Shown one piece after another: positions 7,579 to 16,379 of a stretch of 57,224 bases of DNA. The position numbers and the translations under genes are program-made. Positions within the stretch are counted from its first letter, which is position 1. The number at the start of each line of letters is the position of its first letter. The stretch covers positions 1-57,224 of the forward strand of contig QHSO01000076.1 of NCBI GenBank assembly GCA_003220475.1. The letters run 5' to 3'. Under the pieces are notes generated by a model that had not been told where the DNA came from, made no database searches, and was given only the letters and a program-made list of their open reading frames with translations. This DNA comes from Candidatus Rokuibacteriota bacterium. GTDB lineage: Bacteria; Methylomirabilota; Methylomirabilia; Rokubacteriales; CSP1-6.

Positions 7579-9078
7579 ATGTACTTCAGGCGTCTCATGC
7601 GCACCTGCGTCACGGCAATCCTCGCGATAATTTTTCTGTGTGCGGGCATCGGCGGTGCAATCGCGGCCGATGCCACACCCGAGGCGTCGCCGGCGGCGCC
7701 GAGCGCGGACGCCGTGCTGGCGGCGCTCAACGCCTCGATCGAGTGGTATCGCGACGCGCGGGTCACGATGCGGGACGTGAATCGAACCGGTGCGCTGTTC
7801 GCCGCGGAAGACCAGGAGACAGCACGCCAGACGCTGCAGCGCGCGTTCGCCGTCGCGCGTGCCCGGGCCGCGTTGCTCAAGAGCTCCGACACCGCGGCCA
7901 AGCCGGCGGCGCAGCAGCGGTTGGCCGGGGCGCGCGCGGGCCTCGAGATGGCGGTCAAGGCCGAAGAGCAGTGGCTCGCGCGCGCGCGGGCCGCCGAACG
8001 TGAGGCGGCGCGCCGCCGCCTCGAGCTCGAGCGTGCGCGCCTGGAGATCATGAAGCAGCTGCAGGGCTTCAGCGCGTCGCTCGCGAGCGGCGCACCCATG
8101 GACCTCTCGCAGCAGATCGACGCGCTCGAGCAGTCGGTGCCGGAGCTGCGGGGCAGGCTGGCGACGGCGGAGTCCGCCGCCGCGCCGGCGGTCGACACCG
8201 GGTCGCGAACGTGGGGACTCGTGAATCGCCTCATCCGACTGCGCCAGAGCCGCACGAGCGTCGATGAGCTGTCGGCGTCCACGGCGGCGCTCTCACGCTC
8301 GGTGACCGCGGACACACGCGCCATCGGCGAGGAGCTGCGGGCGCTCGGCACGCGGCTCTCGACGCTGGCTGAGAATCCCGACGCCGCGCCCGCCGCCGAC
8401 GGTGACCGCGAGTTCCAGGCCGGCCTCGCGCGCGCCAAGGCGCTGGCGGCGGTGCTGGTGCCGCTGCGCGAGCAGGGATCGCTGCTGCGCCGCTACAGCG
8501 ACGACCTGCGAAGCTGGACACGGGCGCTCGACGCGGAGACGCGCGACGTTCTCAAGAGCCTCGGTGTCGAGCTGCTGCGGCTGGTCGCGGTCATCCTCGT
8601 CGTGCTGGCGGGGGCCGTGCTGTGGCGGTTCCTGACGCTCCGCTACATCGCCGACGCGTCGCGCCGCCGGCTGCTGCTCACGTTGCGGACCATCGTGGTC
8701 ACGACGGCGCTCACGCTCGTGATCGTCTTCCACTTCGCGAGCGAGCTCACGGCGCTGGTGACCGCGCTGGGGTTCGCGGCGGCGGGCATCGCCTTCGCGC
8801 TGCAGAACGTGATCCTCGCGCTGGCGGGCTACTTCGCGATGCTGTCACCCGACGGCATCCGCGTCGGCGACCGCGTGAGCCTGCAGGGCCCCTTCGCGTA
8901 CGTGAACGGCGAAGTCGTGGAGATCGGGTTCGTCCGCATCCGGCTGCGCGAGCTCGCCGGCGATCCGCCGAAGCCGACGGGACGCATCGTCGTCTTCCCG
9001 AACTCCGTCGTCTTCACCGGGACCTTCTTCAAGCATCCTACAGGCGAAGACGCGCCGCCGCTCAGGCGCTCAGCATAG
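7579..9078 (+). CDS. MscS-type mechanosensitive channel with long periplasmic coiled coil
   Basis: 499 residues. A signal peptide/first membrane segment (1-30) precedes about 290 residues of Ala/Arg/Glu-rich coiled coil. Two to three membrane segments follow (about 333-425), including the pore-lining FALQNVILALAGYFAML segment. The MscS beta domain starts at GIRVGDRVSL and ends at VVFPNSVVFTGTFFKHP. The usual alpha/beta C-terminal vestibule of about 90 residues is absent, and the gene overlaps the 3' end of the convergent aminotransferase by 17 bp. It probably gates ions or osmolytes under membrane tension. Confidence 0.85.
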   Translation: MYFRRLMRTCVTAILAIIFLCAGIGGAIAADATPEASPAAPSADAVLAALNASIEWYRDARVTMRDVNRTGALFAAEDQETARQTLQRAFAVARARAALLKSSDTAAKPAAQQRLAGARAGLEMAVKAEEQWLARARAAEREAARRRLELERARLEIMKQLQGFSASLASGAPMDLSQQIDALEQSVPELRGRLATAESAAAPAVDTGSRTWGLVNRLIRLRQSRTSVDELSASTAALSRSVTADTRAIGEELRALGTRLSTLAENPDAAPAADGDREFQAGLARAKALAAVLVPLREQGSLLRRYSDDLRSWTRALDAETRDVLKSLGVELLRLVAVILVVLAGAVLWRFLTLRYIADASRRRLLLTLRTIVVTTALTLVIVFHFASELTALVTALGFAAAGIAFALQNVILALAGYFAMLSPDGIRVGDRVSLQGPFAYVNGEVVEIGFVRIRLRELAGDPPKPTGRIVVFPNSVVFTGTFFKHPTGEDAPPLRRSA

Positions 9079-10252
9079 CCTTCGCGAGCAGACGCGCGCC
9101 CTCGTAGCATTTGTCCGGCTGCTCGTAGCTGAAGGCCAGGCGAATGTGGTCTTCGCCGCCGCCGTTGGCGTAGAAAACCGGACCGGGCGTGTACTGGATG
9201 CGCGCGGCGACCGCCCGCTCCGCGAGGCGTGCCTTGTCCGTGCCGCTCGGCAGCTTGATCCACAGGAAGAAGCCGCCCTCGGGACGGCTGATCACGGCGT
9301 CGGTGCCCGCGAGCACCTCGTTCAGTCCGCGCAGCATGGCGTCGCGCTTGGCGCGATAGACGCCGATCAGCCGCTGCACGTGCGGCGCGAGATTGTCCTT
9401 GAGGTAGTACGTGGCCACGCGCGACATGAACGGATTGGTGCCGCCGCCGAAGAGGAACGACTGCAGCGGCGGGATCATCTCCTTGGGCGCGCAGAGCCAG
9501 CCCAGCCGCACGCCGGCGCCGAGGATCTTCGAGAGCGTTCCCGCCCGGATCACGCGCCCGCCGCGGTCGAGCGCATAGAGCGGCGGCAGGGTCTCGCCCT
9601 CGAAGCGCAGCTCGCCGTAGGCGTCGTCCTCGAGGATCAGCGTGTCGAACTCGTGAGCGAGCGCGAGCAGCTCCTGGCGACGCCGGAGCGACTGGCTCGG
9701 GCCCGCCGGATTCTGGAAGTTCACGATCGTGTAGATGAGCTTGCAGCGCCGGCCGGCGCGGCGCAGCCCGAGTAGTCGCTCGCGCACCGCGTCCGTGACG
9801 ATGCCCTCGTCGTCGACGGGCACGTCGAGGATCTGCGGGCCGTGGCGACGGATCGTGTTGAGCGAGCCGGCGAAGGTCGGGGCCTCGCAGATGATCGGGT
9901 CGCCGGGATCGACGAACGCGCTGAAGGCCAGCGACAACGCCTGGCCCGAGCCGTTGGCGACCACGATGTTCTCGGGCGCGGCCTTCATCATCTCGAAGAG
10001 CTGGTACTTGTGACAGATCAGCTCGCGCAGCCCGAGGTAGCCCTGCGGCTCGCCGTAGGTCATGGCCGCCGCGCCCTCGGCCGCCATCATCTTGGCCGTG
10101 GCCTCGATCATGCCCTCATAGGGGAACGACACGGGATCGGGATAGCCGCCGCCGAACTCGTAGAGCGGGTTCATCGACGCGCGCGGCGTGGTGAGGGGCA
10201 CGGCGTAGCGGGCGCGGGTGGAGAGCAGGGACTCGAAATCGGATGTCGTCAT
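9062..10252 (-). CDS. PLP-dependent aminotransferase (class I/II, LysN/2-aminoadipate-type)
   Basis: 396 residues from the ATG at 10252. The fold-type I features are clear: a PDPVSFP substrate-loop motif near the N-terminus, VVANGSGQALSLAF, the NFQNPAGPSQ turn, EDDAYGELRF, and the Schiff-base lysine in GTLSKILGAGVRLGW. This subgroup includes 2-aminoadipate and broad aromatic or branched-chain aminotransferases, and the catalytic domain of MocR regulators; no HTH domain is present here. A -10-like TATGCT lies 7 nt upstream of the ATG, so translation is probably leaderless. Divergent from the enolase-superfamily gene. Confidence 0.88.
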   Translation of the reverse strand: MTTSDFESLLSTRARYAVPLTTPRASMNPLYEFGGGYPDPVSFPYEGMIEATAKMMAAEGAAAMTYGEPQGYLGLRELICHKYQLFEMMKAAPENIVVANGSGQALSLAFSAFVDPGDPIICEAPTFAGSLNTIRRHGPQILDVPVDDEGIVTDAVRERLLGLRRAGRRCKLIYTIVNFQNPAGPSQSLRRRQELLALAHEFDTLILEDDAYGELRFEGETLPPLYALDRGGRVIRAGTLSKILGAGVRLGWLCAPKEMIPPLQSFLFGGGTNPFMSRVATYYLKDNLAPHVQRLIGVYRAKRDAMLRGLNEVLAGTDAVISRPEGGFFLWIKLPSGTDKARLAERAVAARIQYTPGPVFYANGGGEDHIRLAFSYEQPDKCYEGARLLAKAMLSA

Positions 10253-10259
10253 GACGGTT

Positions 10260-10265
10260 AGCATA
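10260..10265 (-). promoter_or_regulatory. -10 element for the aminotransferase gene
   Basis: TATGCT on the minus strand ends 7 nt before the ATG at 10252, which would place the transcription start at or next to the start codon. It shares the 46-bp divergent gap with the -10 at 10285. Confidence 0.5.
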
Positions 10266-10284
10266 CGCGAGTTTCGCGCTCGAT

Positions 10285-10290
10285 TAGAAT
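10285..10290 (+). promoter_or_regulatory. -10 element for the enolase-superfamily gene
   Basis: TAGAAT ends 8 nt before the ATG at 10299, leaving no room for a Shine-Dalgarno site; consistent with a leaderless transcript. Confidence 0.55.
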
Positions 10291-10298
10291 AGCGGCCC

Positions 10299-11247
10299 AT
10301 GCGCATCCGCCACGTGCGGGCCGACCACTATCTGATCCCGCTGCCCACCCCGCTCTCCGACAGCACGCACGGCACCATCCGCGGCTTCGAGCTCGTCACC
10401 GTTCGGCTTCACGACGACGACGGCGCCCAGGGCGTGGGCTACACGTATACGGTCGGCACGGGCGGCGCCGCGGTGCACGCGCTGATCGCGCGCGATCTCA
10501 CACCGCTGCTCATGGGACGCGACGCCGAGCGTGCTGGGTGGGTTCGATCCGCGCGTGCCGTGCTACGCCGGCGGCATCGATCTCGACCTGTCGGTCGACG
10601 CGCTGCTGCGACAGACCGACGACAACCTCGCGCGCGGCTTCCGCGCGATCAAGCTGAAGGTCGGCCGACCGTCGTTGCGCGAGGACATCGAGCGCGTACG
10701 GGCCATGCGCGCGCATCTCGGCGCCGAGTTCTCGCTGATGGTGGACGCCAACATGCGCTGGAGCGTCGACGAGGCCATCCGGGCGGCGCGCGCGCTCGCC
10801 GAGTGCGATCCGGTGTGGCTCGAGGAGCCGACCAGTCCCGAGGACGTGCCCGGCCACGTGCGGATCGTGCGCGAGGGCGGACTGCCGATCGCGGCCGGCG
10901 AGAATCTGCACACGCTCGCCGAGTTTCGCCAGCTGATCGCCGCCGGCGGCGTGACGTTTCCGGAGCCCGATGTGACCAACTGCGGGGGGGTGACGGTGTT
11001 CATGAAGATCTGTCATCTCGCCGAGGCGTTCTGCCTGCCGGTGACGTCGCACGGGGCGCATGACGTCACCGTGCATCTGTTGGCGGCGGCGCCGAATCGC
11101 TCGTACCTCGAAGCCCACGGCTTCGGCCTCGATCGCTTCATCGCCGAGCCGCTGCGACTGGAGGCCGGCGCCGCCCTCGCGCCCGAGCGTCCCGGTCACG
11201 GTGTGGAGTTCGACTGGAAGGGCCTCGACGCTGTACGCGCGTCGTAG
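10299..11247 (+). pseudogene. Mandelate racemase/muconate-lactonizing enzyme family gene with internal deletion and frame change
   Basis: Two frames join into one enolase-superfamily protein. From 10299 to about 10528 the N-terminal capping domain is read, ending LTPLLMGRD. From about 10531 to 11247 a different frame reads LGGFDPRVPCYAGGI and then the barrel, with the KxK-type IKLKVG lysine, metal-binding MVDANMRW, LEEPTSPEDV, AAGENL and a TSHGAHD end. In intact relatives about 45-55 residues connect GRD to LGG (the YVGRGG...ALWDL region); here they are missing. Either a true deletion pseudogene or an assembly error near 10527-10537. Intact members racemise or dehydrate acid sugars and similar hydroxyacids. 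Confidence 0.8.
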
Positions 11248-11420
11248 TCGCTACCGCGCCACTTCTTCGCTCGCGTCGAGGTCCTCGGCATGGGCTCGCC
11301 CCTCCGCGCGCGATCGTCGGCGGCGCCGCGTTCGGCGTCGCCGCGCGTCCGCGGCCCGGACGAGCCCAATCCCGCGCGCCGGCCGCGGGCGGCCAGCTGA
11401 TCGCGGGCCTGTCCGAGCGC

Positions 11421-12803
11421 ATGCTGACGCTGGATCCCGCGAACCACTACTCGATCTCCAGCACGTCGGTGCTGCGTCACGTCTACGATCCGCTGCTCGA
11501 CGTGACCAACGACGACCGGTTCGTCCCCGCGCTGGCCGAGTCGTGGAAGGCCCTGAACAACACGACGTGGCGGTTCACGCTGCGCAAAGGCGTCCGCTTC
11601 CACGACGGCACGCCGTTCACGGCCGACAGCGTGCTGTTCACGCTCAAGCGCGTGCGCGACAACACGAAGCTGATCAAGTCGTTCGTGTATCAGGACATCG
11701 ACGACGTGCGCAAGGACGACGACTTCACCGTGACGGTGACGACGAAGCGTCCGTTCGGCTCGCTGCCCGCACGCCTCACGATGCTCGGCATGCTGCCGCC
11801 CGCCGCCGGCGCCCACGAGGAGGCGTTCTTCACCAAGCCGGTGGGCACCGGGCCGTTCCGCTTCCTGTCGTGGACACACGGCGACCACGTCGAGCTCGAG
11901 GCCAACGCGCGCTACTGGCGGCCGTCGATCCCCAAGGTCGACAAGCTGACCGTGCGGTTCATCCCCGAGCTCTCGACGCGCGCGGCGGCGCTGCGGGCGG
12001 GCGAGATCCACGTCATCGACCGCGTGTGGCCGGACATGGTGGCCACGCTCAAGGCGACGGCCGGCATCAAGGTGCTCGACACGCCCGCTGTCGAGGCACA
12101 GCGTTGGCACTTCCAGCTCGCGCGTGAGGCTGGCAAGGATCCACGCGTCCGCAAGGCCGTCTCGCTCGCCATCGACCGCAACACGATCATCAAGGAACTG
12201 TTGCTCGGCTACGCCCGTCCGGTGGTGAGCCCGATCCCGCCGGGGCTCATCGGCCACACGACCCTCGGGCAGAAGCCGTACGATCCCGACCGGGCGCGCG
12301 CGATTCTCAAGCAGGCGGGCTTTCAGAATCTCACCCTCGACTTCGTGCTCATGAAAGACCTCTATCCCAAGCAGCTCGAGATCGCCCAGGCGGTGGCCGC
12401 GATGCTCGGCGACGTCGGCATCAAGGTGAACATCCGCAACCTCGAGATCGCCACCGCGCGCGAGCAGCGGACGGCCGGCAACTACGATCTGTTCTACTCG
12501 GGTTGGGCCCACATGCCGCACGATCCCGACTGGTACTTCGGTCAGTGGTTCACCAGGGCCGGGGCGGAGAAGATGACGCGATTCAACGACCCGCGCGTGG
12601 AGCAGCTGATCGCCGAAGGCCGCGTCCCGGATCCGAAGGTGCGCCAGCAGAAGTACGAGGAGATCCAGAAGATTCTCTGGGAGGACGAGCCGGAGATCTG
12701 GCCGTACTACAGCGTCGCGATCTACGCGATCAGCGACCGGCTGCGCAACTTCGAGGCGCGACGCGACTACTACGTGCTGCTGCACGAGGTTGGTATCGCG
12801 TAG
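11421..12803 (+). CDS. ABC transporter substrate-binding protein, dipeptide/oligopeptide type (family 5)
   Basis: 460 residues from the first available start (ATG 11421). The SBP_bac_5 pattern is clear: TLDPANHYSISS, HVYDPLLDVTNDDRFVPALAESW, WRFTLRKGVRFHDGTPF and later the KAVSLAIDRNTI segment. Translation upstream of the ATG remains in frame and still resembles the family (GGQLIAGLSER precedes the Met), yet no ATG, GTG or TTG occurs in frame before a stop. The real start and signal peptide are therefore missing or shifted. It would bind a peptide, opine or glycoside outside the membrane and feed the two permeases that follow. No ATPase gene is in the operon. Confidence 0.85.
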   Translation: MLTLDPANHYSISSTSVLRHVYDPLLDVTNDDRFVPALAESWKALNNTTWRFTLRKGVRFHDGTPFTADSVLFTLKRVRDNTKLIKSFVYQDIDDVRKDDDFTVTVTTKRPFGSLPARLTMLGMLPPAAGAHEEAFFTKPVGTGPFRFLSWTHGDHVELEANARYWRPSIPKVDKLTVRFIPELSTRAAALRAGEIHVIDRVWPDMVATLKATAGIKVLDTPAVEAQRWHFQLAREAGKDPRVRKAVSLAIDRNTIIKELLLGYARPVVSPIPPGLIGHTTLGQKPYDPDRARAILKQAGFQNLTLDFVLMKDLYPKQLEIAQAVAAMLGDVGIKVNIRNLEIATAREQRTAGNYDLFYSGWAHMPHDPDWYFGQWFTRAGAEKMTRFNDPRVEQLIAEGRVPDPKVRQQKYEEIQKILWEDEPEIWPYYSVAIYAISDRLRNFEARRDYYVLLHEVGIA

Positions 12804-12808
12804 CGGCG

Positions 12809-13729
12809 GTGCGCGCATACCTGCTGCGGCGGCTCTGGCAGTCGGCGGTTACGCTCGTCGGCGTCTCGATTCTGGTCTTCGTCATCCTTCGCGTCGTCCC
12901 GGGCGATCCCGCCAAGATGCTGCTGCCCGAGGGTGCGCCGCCGTCGGCCGTCGAGGAGCTCAACCGGCACCTCGGCCTGCGCGAGCCGCTCTGGGTCCAA
13001 TACGAGATCTTTCTGCGGAGCGTCGTGCGCGGCGACTTCGGCCAGTCCTTCCAGTACCGCGCGCCCGCGCTGCGCGTGGTGATCGAGCGCGTGCCGGCGA
13101 CCATCGCGCTCGCCGTCGCCGCGATGGCGCTGACGGTGGTCGTCGGCGTCTCGCTCGGGGTGCTCACGGCGGTGCGGCAGGGGACGCCGTGGGACTACGG
13201 CGGCACGGTGCTGGCAGTGCTCGGACAGTCGCTACCGAACTTCTGGCTCGGCATCATGCTCGTCCTGCTGTTCGGCGTCACACTGCGCTGGCTGCCGACC
13301 TCCGGGTTCGGCGGCTGGGCATCACTGGTGTTGCCGTCGGTCACGCTGGCGGCGTTTCCCACGGCGCTCGTCGCCCGGCTCACGCGCGCGAGCCTGCTCG
13401 AGATCCTCGGCCAGGAGTACATCCGCACGGGGCGCGCCAAGGGGCTGGGCGAGCGGCGCGTGGTCTTGCGCCACGCGCTCCGCAATGCCACGATCCCGCT
13501 GCTGACCGTGCTCGGCCTGCAGATCGGCACGCTGCTCGGCGGCGCGGTGATCACGGAATCGATCTTCGCGTGGCCCGGGATGGGCAAGCTCGTCGTCGAC
13601 GCGATCTTCTTTCGCGACTTTCCCGTGGTGCAGACGATCCTGATCCTGTCCGCGACGATCTTCGTGGTCATCAACCTGCTCGTGGACCTGCTCTACACGG
13701 TCCTCGATCCGCGCATTCGCTACGGATGA
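12809..13729 (+). CDS. ABC transporter permease, DppB/OppB type
   Basis: 306 residues from a GTG at 12809, five bases after the binding-protein stop. It shows the N-terminal RRLWQSAVTLVGVSILVFVILRVVPGDP signature, six membrane segments, and the EAA loop YIRTGRAKGLGERRVVLRHALRNA, which contacts the ATPase. Ends TVLDPRIRYG, typical for DppB. Forms the inner-membrane channel with the DppC-like protein encoded next, overlapping it by 4 bp. Confidence 0.93.
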   Translation: MRAYLLRRLWQSAVTLVGVSILVFVILRVVPGDPAKMLLPEGAPPSAVEELNRHLGLREPLWVQYEIFLRSVVRGDFGQSFQYRAPALRVVIERVPATIALAVAAMALTVVVGVSLGVLTAVRQGTPWDYGGTVLAVLGQSLPNFWLGIMLVLLFGVTLRWLPTSGFGGWASLVLPSVTLAAFPTALVARLTRASLLEILGQEYIRTGRAKGLGERRVVLRHALRNATIPLLTVLGLQIGTLLGGAVITESIFAWPGMGKLVVDAIFFRDFPVVQTILILSATIFVVINLLVDLLYTVLDPRIRYG

Positions 13730-14559
13730 GGCGCCTGCCGCGCCATCCGATGATCGTCGTCGGTGGCCTCATCCTGATCGCCATCGTCGCCGCCAGTGCC
13801 GCCGCGCCATGGCTGGCACCCGCCGATCCGGTGAAGCCCTCGTTTGCGCAGCGGCTCACGCCCCCTCGGGGTCTCGGAGGCGCCGCCGCGCATCCGCTTG
13901 GCACGGACAACCTGGGCCGCGACATCCTCGCGCGTGTCCTGTACGGCGGCCGCCTGTCGCTGGCGCTGGCCGCGGGCGCGGTGGTGCTCGCCGGCGGCGT
14001 CGGTGTCGTGCTGGGCCTGCTGGCCGGTCTCGCCGGCGGCCGCGTCGATGACCTTCTGATGCGGCTGGCCGACGTGCAGCTGGCATTTCCCGTGATCATG
14101 CTGGCGATCGCGATCGTCGCTGTCGTGGGGACGAGCCCGGCGGCCCTCGTTGGCGTGCTGGCGGTCTCGGGCTGGGTGCTCTACGCGCGGACGGTGAGGG
14201 CGGCGGTGCTCACGATCCGGGAGACCGAGTACGTCGAAGCGGCGCGCACGCTCGGCGCCGGCAACGTGCGGCTCGTCACCCGCCACTTCCTCCCCAACAC
14301 GCTGGCACCGATCCTGGTCCTGTGCTCGAGTCAGTTTGCGACGATGGTGCTGCTCGAGTCCGGGCTGTCGTTCCTCGGGCTCGGATTGCAGCCGCCGCAG
14401 CCGTCCTGGGGCCTCATGCTCGCCGAGGGACGCGACTATCTCTCCAACGCCTGGTGGCTCGCGACGATGCCGGGCATCGCGATCTCGCTCGTCGTGCTCG
14501 GCGCGAACCTGCTCGGCGACGGTCTGCGGGACCTGCTCGACCCGAGGCTGCGGGATTGA
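13726..14559 (+). CDS. ABC transporter permease, DppC/OppC type
   Basis: 277 residues; its ATG overlaps the previous stop (ATGA). The N-terminal membrane segment is followed by HPLGTDNLGRDILARVLYGGRLSL, a hallmark of DppC. The EAA loop reads YVEAARTLGAGNVRLVTRHFLPN, and the C-terminus is GLRDLLDPRLRD. It completes the importer channel. The ATP-binding subunits normally encoded next are replaced here by soxC, so ATPases must be supplied from elsewhere in the genome. Confidence 0.93.
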   Translation: MRRLPRHPMIVVGGLILIAIVAASAAAPWLAPADPVKPSFAQRLTPPRGLGGAAAHPLGTDNLGRDILARVLYGGRLSLALAAGAVVLAGGVGVVLGLLAGLAGGRVDDLLMRLADVQLAFPVIMLAIAIVAVVGTSPAALVGVLAVSGWVLYARTVRAAVLTIRETEYVEAARTLGAGNVRLVTRHFLPNTLAPILVLCSSQFATMVLLESGLSFLGLGLQPPQPSWGLMLAEGRDYLSNAWWLATMPGIAISLVVLGANLLGDGLRDLLDPRLRD

Positions 14560-14608
14560 CAGCGCGCGTCCGCTCGGCTCACAGTCTCCGCGTCGCAGGG
14601 AGGGCGTC

Positions 14609-15850
14609 ATGGACGGAACCAGACGGCGATTCCTCGGCCGGGCCTTGGCGGCGCTCGCGGCGAGCGGACTGCTGACGCGTCGAACGAACGACGCGGCCGC
14701 CGCCGAGCCGCCGGACGTGCCGGCCTCGATGAAATCGCCGGGCGCGGGGTTCAACGACTACGGCATGCCGGCGAAGTACGAGAGCAAGGTGACGCGGACC
14801 TTGGGCCGCTCGCAGCCCGGCACGACGGGCAGCGGAGCCATTCGCACGCCGCTAGAGGCGCTCGAGGGCACGATCACGCCGAGCGGGCTGCACTTCGAGC
14901 GGAGCCACAGCGGGGTGCCGGACATCGATCCCGCGAAGCACCGGCTGCTCATCCACGGGATGGTGCGGCGGCCGCTGGTCTTCACCGTCGATGCGCTGCT
15001 GCGCTATCCGATGGTGTCGCGCGTGCACTTCATCGAGTGCGCGGGCAACAGTCAGCTGCTCTACCAGCCGACACCGCCGACCCTCACCGCCGGGCAGACG
15101 CACGGCCTCGTCTCCTGCAGCGAGTGGACGGGCGTGCCGCTGCGCCTGCTGCTCGAGGAGGCGGGCGTCGAGCGCGGCGGCACGTGGATGCTCGCCGAGG
15201 GCGCCGACGCCGCGGCCATGAGCCGCAGCATTCCGATGGCCAAGGCGCTGGACGACGCGCTCCTCGCGCTGTTCCAGAACGGGGAACGGCTGCGGCCGGA
15301 GAACGGCTATCCGGTGCGCCTGTTCCTGCCCGGCTGGGAAGGCAACATGAGCGTGAAGTGGCTGCGCCGTCTCAAGGTGGTGCCGGCCCCGATCATGACC
15401 AAGGACGAGACGTCGCGCTATACAGATCTCCAGGCCGACGGCAAGGCGCTGATGTTCACGTACCCGATGGAGGTGAAGTCGCTGATCACGCATCCCTCGC
15501 ACGGCATGACGCTGGCGGGCGCCGGTCTCTATCAGATCTCGGGCCTCGCATGGTCCGGTGAGGGGACGATCCGCAGCGTCGAGGTGAGCAGCGACGGTGG
15601 GCGCTCATGGCTCGCGGCGACGCTCACCGAGCCCGTGCTGCCGCGCGCGCTCACGCGCTTTCGCCTGCCGTGGCGCTGGGACGGCGGCGCCACCGTGCTG
15701 AAGTCGCGCGCGATCGACGACGCCGGCAACGTGCAGCCCGAGCGCGAGAAGTTCATCGCCGAGCACGGCACCAACGCGATCTTCCACTGCAACGCGATCC
15801 AGGCCTGGAGCGTCGCCGCGACCGGCGAGGTGAAGCATGTCTACGCGTGA
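14609..15850 (+). CDS. soxC: Sulfite dehydrogenase molybdopterin subunit SoxC
   Basis: 413 residues from the ATG at 14609, which has a GGGAGGG site; the upstream in-frame extension overlaps the permease and is rejected. A Tat signal (TRRRFLGRAL, residues 4-13) directs folded export. The molybdenum-ligand cysteine is in HFIECAGNS (Cys144). An oxidoreductase Moco-binding domain and a C-terminal Mo-co dimerisation domain (IRSVEVSSDGGRSW) follow, giving SoxC-type length. It oxidises sulfite or sulfane sulfur in the periplasm with electrons passed to the cytochrome c encoded by the overlapping gene. Confidence 0.87.
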   Translation: MDGTRRRFLGRALAALAASGLLTRRTNDAAAAEPPDVPASMKSPGAGFNDYGMPAKYESKVTRTLGRSQPGTTGSGAIRTPLEALEGTITPSGLHFERSHSGVPDIDPAKHRLLIHGMVRRPLVFTVDALLRYPMVSRVHFIECAGNSQLLYQPTPPTLTAGQTHGLVSCSEWTGVPLRLLLEEAGVERGGTWMLAEGADAAAMSRSIPMAKALDDALLALFQNGERLRPENGYPVRLFLPGWEGNMSVKWLRRLKVVPAPIMTKDETSRYTDLQADGKALMFTYPMEVKSLITHPSHGMTLAGAGLYQISGLAWSGEGTIRSVEVSSDGGRSWLAATLTEPVLPRALTRFRLPWRWDGGATVLKSRAIDDAGNVQPEREKFIAEHGTNAIFHCNAIQAWSVAATGEVKHVYA

Positions 15851-16373
15851 GCTCGCATGCGCGGCGCTGGTCCTCGTTGCGGCGGGCTGTGCCGCGCCAG
15901 CCCGGGTGGAGACGCCGAACCTCGGCCGACCCGCGACGGCTGCGGAGATCGCGGGCTGGGACATCAGCGTCGGACCCGACGGGGTCGGCCTACCTGCGGG
16001 AAGCGGAACGGCGCTGAAGGGCGCGGCCGTCTACGAGCAGAAATGCCAGGCGTGCCACGGCGCGAAGGGCGCCGGCCAGCCGAACGATCGGCTGGCCGGC
16101 GGCCACGGCACGCTGGCGAGCAAGACGCCGGTGCGCACGATCGGCAGCTACTGGCCATACGCGACGACGGTGTTCGACTATGTCCGCCGCTCGATGCCCT
16201 ACACGCAGCCGCAGTCGCTCAGCGACGACGAGGTGTACGCGGTCACCGCGTATTTGCTCCAGCTCAACGGCATCATCGGCGAGCCCGACGAGATGAACGC
16301 GCAGACGCTGCCGAAGGTGACGATGCCGAACCGCGGCAACTTCGTCATCGTCTACCCGCGGCGCGCGCGGTAG
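15837..16373 (+). CDS. soxD: Cytochrome c SoxD-like subunit, probable lipoprotein
   Basis: 178 residues; the ATG lies 14 bp inside the end of soxC, so translation is coupled. The N-terminus ends in a lipobox (VAAGC, Cys18). A single haem c site CQACH is at residues 70-74, and an axial methionine is available in RRSMPYTQP. C-terminal text DEMNAQTLPKVTMPNRGNF is typical for SoxD/SorB-like cytochromes. It takes electrons from the molybdenum subunit. Only one haem site is present, shorter than the dihaem SoxD of Paracoccus. Confidence 0.87.
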   Translation: MSTRELACAALVLVAAGCAAPARVETPNLGRPATAAEIAGWDISVGPDGVGLPAGSGTALKGAAVYEQKCQACHGAKGAGQPNDRLAGGHGTLASKTPVRTIGSYWPYATTVFDYVRRSMPYTQPQSLSDDEVYAVTAYLLQLNGIIGEPDEMNAQTLPKVTMPNRGNFVIVYPRRAR

Positions 16374-16379
16374 CCGCGC

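Noticed and set aside
10530-10560. GGTTCGATCC, a T-loop-like tRNA signature
   Set aside because: It lies inside the enolase-superfamily coding frame (LGGFDPRV), with no acceptor or anticodon stem around it.
12503-12808. N-terminal extension of the DppB-like permease
   Set aside because: It overlaps the binding-protein gene and reads as random Arg-rich text; the standard DppB opening begins at GTG 12809.
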